Positions 1-7,021 of a DNA stretch of 64,000 nt are shown in pieces; position 1 is the stretch's first letter; every line of letters begins with the position of its first letter. The notes under the pieces are model-generated. The model was not told the DNA's origin and did not search any database. It saw nothing but the letters and a program-made list of their open reading frames with translations. The position numbers were made by a program, and so were the translations under genes. The stretch comes from Profundibacterium mesophilum KAUST100406-0324 (GTDB lineage Bacteria; Pseudomonadota; Alphaproteobacteria; Rhodobacterales; Rhodobacteraceae): the NCBI RefSeq assembly GCF_009835145.1, contig NZ_APKE01000035.1, positions 1 to 64,000 of the forward strand, given 5' to 3'.

Positions 1-80
1 CGAAACTCCTGCCCTAATCTCCGTCAGGTGCGAAATCTCAGGTCAGGTGAGAATTGGGAAGGTGCGGGCCAGGAAACGCT
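1..80. other. Foreign-looking sequence abutting a truncated gene (possible mobile-element end)
   Basis: Enoyl-CoA hydratase similarity on the minus strand stops abruptly near position 80-86, and the sequence to the left codes for nothing recognisable. It contains the 8-mer GTCAGGTG twice (23-30 and 43-50) within a short repeat-rich stretch, the kind of structure seen at transposon or insertion-sequence ends. No transposase is visible because the window begins here. It could equally be an assembly junction or an old deletion scar. Confidence 0.3.
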
Positions 81-461
81 TACGACTGCGAGATCGCAAC
101 TCGCCACGAGCTGGCACCCCGCCGCCGCCGCGATGCCATGCACCTGTGCGATGACCGGCTGGGGAAGGGCGATGATGCGCTGCATCACCGTGCTGCACCG
201 TGCGAAGAGATCGCCGAACGCCGCCGCGCCGCCATCGGGCGCCGCACGGGCCGCCGTCATCTCGCGCAGGTCATGCCCGGCGCAGAAGGCGCGCCCGGCT
301 CCAGCGATGACCACCGCGCGCACCGTTCTGTCGGCGGCCAACGCGTCGAGCTGCTCCGAAAGCGCGGCCAGCATCGCGTCACTGAGCGGGTTGAGCCGCT
401 CCGGCGCGTTCAATGTCAGATGCGCGACCGCATCCGTGTCCTGCCTGAGCACCAAAGTCAT
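24..461 (-). pseudogene. Enoyl-CoA hydratase/isomerase family protein, C-terminally truncated
   Basis: This is the N-terminal half of a crotonase-fold enzyme that would hydrate or isomerise acyl-CoA double bonds. ATG at 461 is chosen because GGGAGG lies about 5 nt upstream; an ATG six codons earlier has no such site. The CoA-binding loop is present (AGRAFCAGHDL), followed by the oxyanion-hole segment (HGIAAAAGCQL) and the start of the next conserved strand (VASCDLAV). After that the reading frame runs into about 20 unrelated residues and stops at 24. About 145 residues remain, against roughly 255-265 for the family, so the catalytic C-terminal half is missing. Read as a gene broken by an insertion, deletion or assembly join at about position 80. 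Confidence 0.75.
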
Positions 462-518
462 CTTGCCCTCCCGGTTCATTGCCGCCAAGTCTAGCGCGAG
501 GCAATGGCCGGAGAAAGC

Positions 519-941
519 ATGAGCGTAGTGATGGGCGCGGACGCGCTGAAGGATTTCCTGCACCGGGAGTTCCCGCAGGTTGCCGATGATTTCAGGATCG
601 AGCATGTCGATACCGACAGTCTCGTGGTCCGGCTCGCCGTGAGTGAGCGCCACCTGCGTCCCGGCAACACGGTCTCGGGACCGAGCATGTTCGCCCTCGC
701 CGATGTCGCGATCTATCTCGCGATCCTCGCGCGGCTCGGTCCGGTGGCGCTGGCCGTGACGACCAACTGCTCGATCGACTTCCTCCGCAAACCCCTGGCC
801 GCGACCGATCTTCTGGCCGAGGCGCGGATCCTCAAGTTCGGCAGGACCCTTGTCGTGGGCGATGTGATCCTGCGCTCCGACGGTGACGCGGCGCCGGTCG
901 CGCGGGCGGGGCTGACCTATGCCTTGCCGCCCGCCCGCTGA
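519..941 (+). CDS. PaaI-type hotdog-fold thioesterase
   Basis: A 140-residue protein of the hotdog thioesterase superfamily, which hydrolyses acyl- or aryl-CoA thioesters in the cytoplasm. The central helix region (SGPSMFALADVAIYLAIL) and the following strand (TNCSIDFLRKP) match the PaaI/YdiI pattern, and the length is typical. ATG at 519 is preferred over one at 504 because GGAGA lies 7 nt upstream. It starts 57 bp from the divergent hydratase remnant, so the two may once have shared a promoter region. Its 3' end overlaps the convergent ornithine cyclodeaminase gene by 25 bp. The substrate cannot be told from the sequence. Confidence 0.8.
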   Translation: MSVVMGADALKDFLHREFPQVADDFRIEHVDTDSLVVRLAVSERHLRPGNTVSGPSMFALADVAIYLAILARLGPVALAVTTNCSIDFLRKPLAATDLLAEARILKFGRTLVVGDVILRSDGDAAPVARAGLTYALPPAR

Positions 942-2038
942 AGCATCCCGTAAAGATCGCGCGGCTCGTCGGGATCGGCGAGCAGGTCCAGTGGCACGAA
1001 GAAGCCGGTCTCGCGGGCCTTGCGCGACAGGTAGCGAAGGGCGCTGAAATCCTCGATCGCGAAGCCGACACTGTCGAAGAGGGTGATCTCCTCCGGCCCG
1101 CTCCGGCCGCGTGCGGTCCCCGCGATGACCTCCCACAGCTCGGTGACCGGATGCGCGGGATCGAGTTGCTGTATCTCGCCCTCGACCCTGGTCTGCGGCG
1201 TGTATTCGACGAAGATCCCGGCCCGGTGCAGAATGTCGCGATGCAGCTCGGTCTTGCCGGGGCAATCGCCGCCGACAGCGTTCAGATGGACGCCGGCGCC
1301 GATCATGTTGTCGGTCAGGATCGTCGCATAGGCCTTGTCGGCGGTGCAGGTGGTGATGATCTGCGCGCCTTCGACGGCCTCCTGCGCACTGTCGTGGATG
1401 CTGACGCGCAGGGGCTGGTCGGCAAGGTTGCGCGCGGCCTTCTCGCTTGCACTCCTGTCGATGTCGTAGAGCCTGATCTCCTCGATGCCGCAGATCGCGG
1501 CGAAGGCCCGCGCCTGGAACTCGCATTGCGCGCCATTGCCGATGATGGCCATGCTGCGCGCGTCCGGCGGCGCGAGGTGACGCGCAGCGAGCGCCGACAT
1601 CGCGGCGGTCCTGAGCGCCGTCAGAACCGTCATCTCGGTGAGCAGGACCGGGTAGCCCGTCGCGACATCCGCCAGAAGCCCGAATGCCGTGACCGTCTGC
1701 AGGCCCGCGGCGGTGTTGCCGGGATGACCGTTCACGTATTTGAACCCGTAGAGCGTGCCGTCCGAGGTGGGCATCAGCTCGATGACACCGACCTCGGAAT
1801 GTGAGGCGACGCGGGCCACCTTGTCGAATTGCTCCCAGCGTTCGAAATCCTCGCCGATTGCGCCGGCGATCCCGCGTATCATTTCGTCGAGGCCGACCGC
1901 GTGGATGATCTGCATCATCCTCGCGACGTCGACGAAGGGCACCATGGCCTGCGCGGAGGCTTCGGGAATGCCGCGGGGCAGGGCACTTGCGGCGGATTGG
2001 CCGGCCGAATGCGCGGCGGGGCGGTTCATCAACGTCAT
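917..2038 (-). CDS. Ornithine cyclodeaminase
   Basis: Predicted to convert L-ornithine to L-proline and ammonia, using bound NAD. The 373-residue protein has the mu-crystallin/ornithine cyclodeaminase layout: substrate-binding N-terminal half (GVIELMPTSDGTLYGFKYVNGHP, shown here only as landmarks GVIELMP and FKYVNGHPGN), then a Rossmann segment (MAIIGNGAQCEFQA) and a conserved Asp-containing loop (LNAVGGDCPGKTEL). ATG at 2038 has GAGGA 7 nt upstream. It lies 10 bp downstream of the arginase gene on the same strand. Together they convert arginine to ornithine plus urea and then ornithine to proline, an arginine-catabolic operon. The size and the GGDCPGKTEL loop favour ornithine cyclodeaminase over alanine dehydrogenase-type relatives. 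Confidence 0.9.
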   Translation of the reverse strand: MTLMNRPAAHSAGQSAASALPRGIPEASAQAMVPFVDVARMMQIIHAVGLDEMIRGIAGAIGEDFERWEQFDKVARVASHSEVGVIELMPTSDGTLYGFKYVNGHPGNTAAGLQTVTAFGLLADVATGYPVLLTEMTVLTALRTAAMSALAARHLAPPDARSMAIIGNGAQCEFQARAFAAICGIEEIRLYDIDRSASEKAARNLADQPLRVSIHDSAQEAVEGAQIITTCTADKAYATILTDNMIGAGVHLNAVGGDCPGKTELHRDILHRAGIFVEYTPQTRVEGEIQQLDPAHPVTELWEVIAGTARGRSGPEEITLFDSVGFAIEDFSALRYLSRKARETGFFVPLDLLADPDEPRDLYGMLQRAGGKA

Positions 2039-2048
2039 GGCGTGATCC

Positions 2049-2978
2049 TCAGGCAAACGAACGTGTCGGGCGGTCGAAAACCCGGCGCCCCAGCAGGGAG
2101 GCGGTGAGATCGACCATCAGGGAGGCGGTCTTGCCGCGCTCGTCCAGGAAAGGGTTCAACTCGACCAGGTCGAGCGAGGTGACGCGCCCGCTCTCGTGAA
2201 GCATTTCCATCACGAGATGCGCCTCGCGGAACGTCGCCCCGCCCGGAACGGTGGTGCCGACCGCCGGAGCGATCGCGGGATCGAGGAAATCCACATCCAG
2301 CGAGACATGCAGCATTCCGTCGGCCTCGGCGACGCGGTCGAGAAAGGCGCGCAGCGGTGCCGCGATCCCGGTCTCGTCGATCTCGCGCATGTCATGGGCC
2401 CGGCAGCCGGTGCGCAGGAGAGCCGCCTGCTCGGCGCCATCGACGGAGCGCAGACCGATGAGGCAGACCTGCGTTTCGGGAATGGCGGCGGCGAGCGGGG
2501 GGAAAGCGCCGAACCCGTCCTGCCCGGTAACGTAGGCCAGGGGCGTTCCGTGCAGGTTGCCGCTCTGGGTGGTCTCGGGGCTGTGAAAATCGGAATGGGC
2601 GTCGAGCCACAGCACGAATTGCGGGCGCCCGGCCGCGTGGGCATGGGCCGCGACGCCCGACACCGTCCCGAGGGAGATCGCATGATCGCCGCCCATGAAG
2701 ATCGGCAATCCGGCCGGCATCGCGGCGCGCGCCTCGGCGTTCAGCGCCCGTGTCCAGGCCACTGTGTCGCCGAGCGCATGGATATGCGCGGGCCCTTCTG
2801 TCGCGGCAGGCGGGCCGGGATCGACGTTGCCGCGATCCGTCACCTTGTGGCCGAGCGCGGCAAGCGCCTGCGCAAGCCCCGCGACGCGCAGCGCGTCCGG
2901 GCCCATTCGGCATCCCTGGCGGCGTTTGCCGCAATCGAGCGGGGCGCCCACGAGAATGCAGGTTCTGGCTTGGCTCAT
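2049..2978 (-). CDS. rocF: Arginase
   Basis: Hydrolyses L-arginine to L-ornithine and urea with a binuclear manganese centre. All ureohydrolase metal motifs are present: GGDHAIS, DAHSDFH and SLDVDFLDP, with the late acidic motif in DLVELNPFLD. The length of 309 residues is normal for bacterial arginases. ATG at 2978 is supported by GGAGG 5 nt upstream; the open frame continues upstream but lacks a site. It is the first gene of the arginase-ornithine cyclodeaminase unit, transcribed away from the Lrp-type regulator at 3116, with a palindromic operator candidate between them. This suggests induction by arginine or ornithine. Agmatinase or formimidoylglutamase are alternatives, but the ornithine cyclodeaminase partner supports arginase. 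Confidence 0.92.
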   Translation of the reverse strand: MSQARTCILVGAPLDCGKRRQGCRMGPDALRVAGLAQALAALGHKVTDRGNVDPGPPAATEGPAHIHALGDTVAWTRALNAEARAAMPAGLPIFMGGDHAISLGTVSGVAAHAHAAGRPQFVLWLDAHSDFHSPETTQSGNLHGTPLAYVTGQDGFGAFPPLAAAIPETQVCLIGLRSVDGAEQAALLRTGCRAHDMREIDETGIAAPLRAFLDRVAEADGMLHVSLDVDFLDPAIAPAVGTTVPGGATFREAHLVMEMLHESGRVTSLDLVELNPFLDERGKTASLMVDLTASLLGRRVFDRPTRSFA

Positions 2979-3051
2979 CGGTCCTCCACGGGGTTCTTGC
3001 CCGGCGCGGCATCGCCCGGTCCGGGACTTGATGCGCCGAACGCTCGGCGGA

Positions 3052-3084
3052 GTTGAGCCATTAAATTGCGCAATTCGGCTCAAC
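3052..3084. promoter_or_regulatory. Palindromic operator candidate between rocF and the Lrp-type regulator
   Basis: The spacer between the divergent arginase and regulator genes holds a perfect 12-bp palindrome, AATTGCGCAATT (3064-3075). It is flanked by 8-bp inverted arms GTTGAGCC (3052-3059) and GGCTCAAC (3077-3084). Lrp/AsnC regulators bind such AT-centred inverted repeats, and the site lies 32 bp upstream of the regulator start. It could serve both autoregulation and control of the arginase operon. Binding by the neighbouring protein is inferred. Confidence 0.6.
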
Positions 3085-3115
3085 CTTTCCCCGATTGCAG
3101 GGTAGGACTGCCATC

Positions 3116-3538
3116 ATGGACAAGGTTGACCTATCACTGCTGGGAGAGTTGCGCCGCGACGCACGGCTTCCCATCCAGGAACTCGCGGCGCGGGCCGGCG
3201 TGTCGCGCGCCACGGTTCGCACCCGCATTGCCGCGATGCGCGCGCGCGGTGACATCAGGGGGTTCACCGTCGTGACCCCTGCCGATGCCGTCACCAGTCC
3301 GGTCAGGGGATTGATGATGCTTGCGATCGAAGGGGCCGGCGCCGAACGCCTGTCGGCCCGCCTGGCCGGTCATCCCGAGGTGCGGGCCGTGCACTCGACC
3401 AACGGGAAGTGGGACCTGGTGGTCGAGATCGCGACCGGAACGCTGGAGGATTTCGATACCGTCCTTGCGATGATCCGCCGCCAGCCCGGTGTGCGCTCCA
3501 GCGAGACGAGCCTGCTGCTGAGCACGCGGGGCGCCTGA
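3116..3538 (+). CDS. Lrp/AsnC family transcriptional regulator
   Basis: A 140-residue feast/famine regulator. An N-terminal winged helix-turn-helix (about residues 5-50, with ELAARAGVSRATVRTRIAAM as recognition region) is followed by a C-terminal RAM-type effector domain containing HSTNGKWDLVVEIAT and ending in a short beta-strand. ATG at 3116 follows a GGTAGGA stretch. It is divergent from arginase-ornithine cyclodeaminase, so it is probably their local regulator, sensing arginine, ornithine or a related amino acid. That role is inferred from position only. The protein is slightly shorter than typical Lrp (about 150-165 residues) but has both domains. Confidence 0.88.
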   Translation: MDKVDLSLLGELRRDARLPIQELAARAGVSRATVRTRIAAMRARGDIRGFTVVTPADAVTSPVRGLMMLAIEGAGAERLSARLAGHPEVRAVHSTNGKWDLVVEIATGTLEDFDTVLAMIRRQPGVRSSETSLLLSTRGA

Positions 3539-3577
3539 ACAGACCACGCGCCGAAGGGGGCGGCGACCCCGCGCGGC

Positions 3578-4039
3578 TCAGCGGCGGCGCAACGCGGCGA
3601 GCCAGATCAGAACGAGACAGAACGACGCGATGGCATTCCAGGAGGCCATCGACAGCCCGGCGAACCACCATGCGACCTCGTCGCACATGACGACCGTCTC
3701 GGGGATCGCGGTGGATAGAAGATCTCCGCCGGACATACCCAGAAGGTCGCCGCCATCGCCGCTGCAACTGGTCGGCCCTTCCCACCAGCTGCGCTCGACC
3801 CCGGTGTGGTAGACGCCGATCAGCGCCGTCGTCGCGGCGGCGGCGGCTCCGCCGATCACCACGATCGCCAAAGGCGCCGCGATCCCGATGAGACCGAGCA
3901 CGATTGCCGCCCCGTGCGGCCAGCGCTGCCACAGGCACAGCTTGCACGGGGCGTAGCCGAGATACTGGAAGCCGAAGGCCGCGATGAGGAGCGCGGCGGA
4001 GCCGCCGGCGGCAAGCGTGATCAGGCTGCGGCGTGTCAT
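3578..4039 (-). CDS. dsbB: Disulfide bond formation protein B (DsbB family)
   Basis: An inner-membrane quinone reductase that reoxidises DsbA in the periplasm. The 153-residue protein has four predicted membrane segments. The first periplasmic loop carries the redox pair in APCKLCLWQRWPH (CxxC), and a second loop contains two further cysteines (PTSCSGDGG and VVMCDEVAWW), matching the two disulfides of DsbB. The start codon overlaps the stop of the upstream DedA-type gene in an ATGA arrangement, so translation is probably coupled. No cognate DsbA lies immediately next to it; a DsbA-fold protein at 27.3 kb belongs to a different subfamily. Confidence 0.85.
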   Translation of the reverse strand: MTRRSLITLAAGGSAALLIAAFGFQYLGYAPCKLCLWQRWPHGAAIVLGLIGIAAPLAIVVIGGAAAAATTALIGVYHTGVERSWWEGPTSCSGDGGDLLGMSGGDLLSTAIPETVVMCDEVAWWFAGLSMASWNAIASFCLVLIWLAALRRR

Positions 4040-4614
4040 ATGAATTTCACCAGGAAGAAGCTGCCGAAGAGGAGGACGAAGAAGATGATCGTCAGCAGGC
4101 CCAGCCTGCGTTCGATGAAGCCGCGCACGGGGGGGCCGAACTTCCACAAGAGCGCCGCGACGAGAAAGAACCGCGCCGCCCGTGCGATGATACTTGCCAT
4201 GATGAAGATCGGCAGCGACAGGCCGGTGCTTCCCGACAGGATCGTGATGACCTTGAAGGGAAAGGGCGTGACGCCCGCCATCAGGACCGCCCAAGCGCCC
4301 CATTCGTTGTAGCGGGCGGAGAACTCGGCGAAATAGGCGTCCTTTCCGTAAAATTCGAGGACCGGACGCCCGACGCTCTCGAAAAGACCGGCGCCGATCC
4401 AGTAACCGAGCAGCCCCCCCGCGACGGAGGCCGCCGTCGCGATCGCGGCGAAGAGCCATGCCTGCCGGGGACGCGCGATCACCATCGGGATCAGGAGCAC
4501 GTCGGGCGGGATCGGAAAGACGGAGCTTTCGAGAAAGGCGACGAGGGCGAGAACCCAGAGCGCATACCGGCTGGCGGAGGCATGCAGGGTCATGTCGTAG
4601 AGGCTGCGGATCAT
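4036..4614 (-). CDS. YqaA/DedA family inner-membrane protein
   Basis: A 192-residue polytopic membrane protein of the DedA/SNARE-associated superfamily (VTT domain). Landmarks are FLESSVFPIPPDVLLIPM near the N-terminus, GGLLGYWIGAGLFESVG in the middle and AGVTPFPFKVITILSG, followed by hydrophobic helices. Family members act in undecaprenyl-phosphate or phospholipid flipping and envelope homeostasis. ATG at 4614 has AAGGA about 9 nt upstream; an upstream start at 4647 is possible. It is the first gene of a two-gene unit with dsbB (4-bp overlap), both concerned with the envelope. The exact substrate is unknown. Confidence 0.8.
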   Translation of the reverse strand: MIRSLYDMTLHASASRYALWVLALVAFLESSVFPIPPDVLLIPMVIARPRQAWLFAAIATAASVAGGLLGYWIGAGLFESVGRPVLEFYGKDAYFAEFSARYNEWGAWAVLMAGVTPFPFKVITILSGSTGLSLPIFIMASIIARAARFFLVAALLWKFGPPVRGFIERRLGLLTIIFFVLLFGSFFLVKFI

Positions 4615-4716
4615 TTCGGCGGTCCTTGCGTTACCGCCATGCATCACGCCGCCGCGGCGGCGTCAAGATGCGCGCGCGGGCGGCATCACGTGGCCCGGCA
4701 AGCCCGGAGAGACGAG

Positions 4717-5577
4717 ATGAAGTGGAGAGGCCGCCGTGGCAGCAGCAATATCGTGGATCGTCGCAGATCTGGAGGAGGGCGCGGGCTCGCCGTTGGCGGT
4801 GCAGGCGGCATCGGTCTTCTTGCGATCGTCGTGGTCGGCTGGTTCTTCGGAGTCGACCTGACGCCGCTGCTTCAGAACGGCAATGGCCAGATCGCGGGAA
4901 GCCCCGGCAGCGGGCGGATCACCCAGGAGGACGAGCAGACGGCCCAGTTCGTCTCCGTGACCCTTGCCGATACCGAGGAGGTCTGGGCCCGCATCTTCGA
5001 GCAGCAACTGGGCGAGGAATATGTCCCGGCCAAACTCGTTCTCTTCAAGGGCGTGACGCAGAGCCCCTGCGGCGGTGCCTCCGGCGCGACGGGGCCGTTC
5101 TATTGCCCCGCCGACGAGAGCGCCTATCTCGACACGGCCTTCTTCGAGACCCTGTCGCGTGATCTGGGCGCGAAGGGGGATTTCGCCGCAGCTTATGTCG
5201 TGGCCCACGAGGTTGCCCATCACGTCCAGCAGGAACTCGGTATCCTGGGGCAGGCCAACCGCATGCGGGCGCAGGTCTCGACCGAGGAGGCGAATGCCAT
5301 CTCCGTCCGAATCGAGCTGCAGGCCGATTGTTATTCCGGTGTCTGGGCGCGCCATGCCGAGGCGCAGTTCGGCTCGCTCGAGCCGGGCGACGTGGACGAG
5401 GCGATGAACGCGGCCGCGCGGATCGGCGACGATGCGCTTCAGCGTGGCGCCGGCCGGGCACCGGCACCCGAGACCTTCACCCACGGCACTTCCGAGCAGC
5501 GTCGCCGCTGGTTCACGGAAGGGTACTCGACCGGCGAGGTGCGGGCCTGCGACACGTTCAGCGCGCAGTCCCTCTGA
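4717..5577 (+). CDS. Neutral zinc metallopeptidase (YpfJ family)
   Basis: A 286-residue membrane-anchored protein of the putative neutral zinc metallopeptidase family (YpfJ). A basic, Gly/Arg-rich cytoplasmic tail (residues 1-25) precedes one membrane segment (about 26-47, GIGLLAIVVVGWFFG), so the catalytic domain would lie in the periplasm. The zinc motif HEVAHH (HExxH) occurs at about residue 168, with a downstream ELQADCYSGVWA segment that supplies a further acidic ligand. ATG at 4717 follows GGAGA with 6 nt spacing. The physiological substrate is not known for this family. The gene stands alone, followed by tRNA-Leu on the same strand. Confidence 0.85.
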   Translation: MKWRGRRGSSNIVDRRRSGGGRGLAVGGAGGIGLLAIVVVGWFFGVDLTPLLQNGNGQIAGSPGSGRITQEDEQTAQFVSVTLADTEEVWARIFEQQLGEEYVPAKLVLFKGVTQSPCGGASGATGPFYCPADESAYLDTAFFETLSRDLGAKGDFAAAYVVAHEVAHHVQQELGILGQANRMRAQVSTEEANAISVRIELQADCYSGVWARHAEAQFGSLEPGDVDEAMNAAARIGDDALQRGAGRAPAPETFTHGTSEQRRRWFTEGYSTGEVRACDTFSAQSL

Positions 5578-5589
5578 CGCGCAAAGCCG

Positions 5590-5617
5590 CTTGTCTGCCC
5601 CGGCGCCATCGTCTAAT
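5590..5617 (+). promoter_or_regulatory. Candidate promoter of tRNA-Leu
   Basis: CTTGTC (5590-5595) and TCTAAT (5612-5617) are separated by 16 bp and lie about 36 bp upstream of the tRNA 5' end. They resemble alphaproteobacterial -35 and -10 elements. The match is moderate and rests on position alone. Confidence 0.35.
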
Positions 5618-5652
5618 CAGACGGCCGAGCGCCGGGAAGCCCGGTCTCATGT

Positions 5653-5736
5653 GCGGGTGTGGCGGAATGGTAGACGCGAGGGTCTCAAACACCCTTTCCG
5701 CAAGGAGTGTCGGTTCGAGTCCGACCACCCGCACCA
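5653..5736 (+). tRNA. tRNA-Leu (anticodon CAA)
   Basis: An 84-nt class II tRNA. The acceptor arms GCGGGTG (5653-5659) and CACCCGC (5726-5732) pair perfectly. The anticodon stem AGGGT/ACCCT encloses loop CTCAAAC (5684-5690) with anticodon CAA at 5686-5688, which reads UUG. There is a variable arm with a GCAA loop and a T-arm GTCGG-TTCGAGT-CCGAC. Discriminator A and a genomically encoded CCA end the gene. The long variable arm and A73 both fit leucine. Confidence 0.96.
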
Positions 5737-6087
5737 CCTTTTCCCGAATTTGCCGGCATCTGGGCACAACATTGCATCCGTAGGTGAGCGCCCTTCCAAT
5801 GCGAACGGATCGGCCGCGCCCTCGGGGCGGTTGCAGTCGACAGCACATAGCGAAGGCTTCGACACTGCCATCGCGCAGATGCATGATTGTCGGAAAAAGA
5901 CGTTCCGATGGAACTTATGGCATCGAGAGCGGTTTTGATGCCGTGACCCGCGCCGCTACCAACCTCATCCCCGGTCTGTGCAGCGAATTCTGGGCAGTGC
6001 CAAAGGCGGGCCGGCAAGAAGCCGTCGCCCGCCCAAAGCCGATTGCGTATCGGTGCTGTTTGCGCCTCGACGCGGTTGGCGTGGTAT
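5737..6087. other. Gene-free stretch between tRNA-Leu and the YcbK-like gene
   Basis: About 350 bp without a credible gene. Open frames exist on both strands, but none has a family match or a ribosome site; one on the minus strand merely reads the tRNA backwards. The only structure I see is a hairpin at 6005-6033, which probably terminates the YcbK-like gene. Confidence 0.6.
6005..6033 (-). terminator. Candidate terminator downstream of the YcbK-like gene
   Basis: GGCGGGC (6005-6011) pairs with GCCCGCC (6027-6033), with an inner CGGC/GCCG stem around an AAGAA loop. It lies about 55 bp past the minus-strand stop at 6088. On the minus strand it is followed only by a short CCTTTGG, so the U-tract is weak. 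Confidence 0.45.
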
Positions 6088-6657
6088 TCAGGTGCCCCAG
6101 CTGCGGACTGATCCGCAATCCATATGGACGAAATTGGAGCGTGAGTAGCGTCCGACGCCGCCGGCATTTACGGCCGCCGCGGCACGGGAAACCTGGCTGA
6201 CCGAGCGGGAAGACATCCGCAGATCGGCGGCCTGGCCCTGCAGGTGCAGCGAGTTCTTGGCGACACCGCTCGAACGGCGGCGCAGCATCGCGTTCGTTTC
6301 GGGCGAGCGGTAGCCGGAAATCAACATGTAAGGCTCTGTCGTGTCGAGAAGATCATGCGTTGCTGCCATGATGTCGATCGTGCGGCTGTCGATCTTCTTG
6401 ACCTGGTCATTGCGCCAATCGCGCATGAAGTGGTGAATCTCGTCGAGCGACTCGCGAATATACTTGCCGTCGATCCAATAGATCATGTCGATGCTTTCTC
6501 CGGTCCGGCCGGAATACATCTTTACCCGGCGTACATCGCCGGCGCCGCGCAGGAACCCCGCAGCCTGGGAGAATGTCGGTGCCGCCGCCACTGCGGTTGC
6601 TGCGAATGCGCCAAGAAGGCCGCGCCTGGTCAGGCCCGTCGAACATGTCACTGTCAT
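6088..6657 (-). CDS. YcbK family protein (DUF882, peptidase M15-like), Tat-type signal
   Basis: A 189-residue secreted protein of the DUF882/YcbK family, related to M15 zinc peptidases that trim peptidoglycan peptides. The N-terminus has a twin-arginine motif (TRRGLLG) and a hydrophobic region ending AAAPTFSQAAG, which suggests Tat export. Peptidase landmarks are SGYRSPETNAML, NSLHLQGQAADLR (H and D zinc ligands) and the C-terminal FVHMDCG (H ligand). ATG at 6657 places the signal sensibly; a GTG at 6693 would add 12 polar residues. It is divergent from an L,D-transpeptidase at 7022, so the pair probably acts together on the cell wall. Substrate unproven. Confidence 0.85.
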   Translation of the reverse strand: MTVTCSTGLTRRGLLGAFAATAVAAAPTFSQAAGFLRGAGDVRRVKMYSGRTGESIDMIYWIDGKYIRESLDEIHHFMRDWRNDQVKKIDSRTIDIMAATHDLLDTTEPYMLISGYRSPETNAMLRRRSSGVAKNSLHLQGQAADLRMSSRSVSQVSRAAAAVNAGGVGRYSRSNFVHMDCGSVRSWGT

Positions 6658-7021
6658 GATATCTGCGTCCCGTTTGCTACCTGTCGTTGCCACGTTGATC
6701 GCGGCTTGCCTCTCACCTCATCCCCGGGGTGATGGCCATTTATCGCATGACGACCCAATTCGACCAACCCTCGATCGGCTGATCTGCGGGCAAGGTGGAC
6801 CCGTTCGGCAAAAAATTGCTTAACGCGGGAACTTTCTGCCGATTGTCGCCTACGCATGCGCGAGAGCCACGCCGAGGGCGCTTTTGCAACAGGTGCCGAA
6901 AGAGCATGTGAGCTGGCAACTTGCAGGGCGCATCGGGTGTTGTGCGTGAGAGCGTGGCTGCACTACAGCCACAATAACGCGCCTGTGGACTTCCGCGAGC
7001 ATGACCAGTTCGGAGATGACG
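6658..7021. other. Divergent promoter region between the YcbK-like and L,D-transpeptidase genes
   Basis: About 365 bp separate the two start codons. It holds no credible gene. One clear element is a perfect hairpin or operator, GTGGCTG-CACTA-CAGCCAC (6954-6972), 50 bp upstream of the transpeptidase start. An A-rich tract (AAAAAATTGCTTAA, around 6811-6824) could contain promoter elements, but I cannot assign them with confidence. Confidence 0.5.

Noticed and set aside
4033-4716. Extension of the metallopeptidase frame by about 230 residues upstream
   Set aside because: It runs antisense through the DedA-type gene, is full of charged low-complexity residues, and the ATG at 4717 has a good ribosome site.
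5685-6167. Minus-strand open frame ending in a GGRTRTDTPCG-like peptide
   Set aside because: It reads the tRNA-Leu gene backwards; such peptides are a known artefact of antisense Leu tRNA. No ribosome site and no family.
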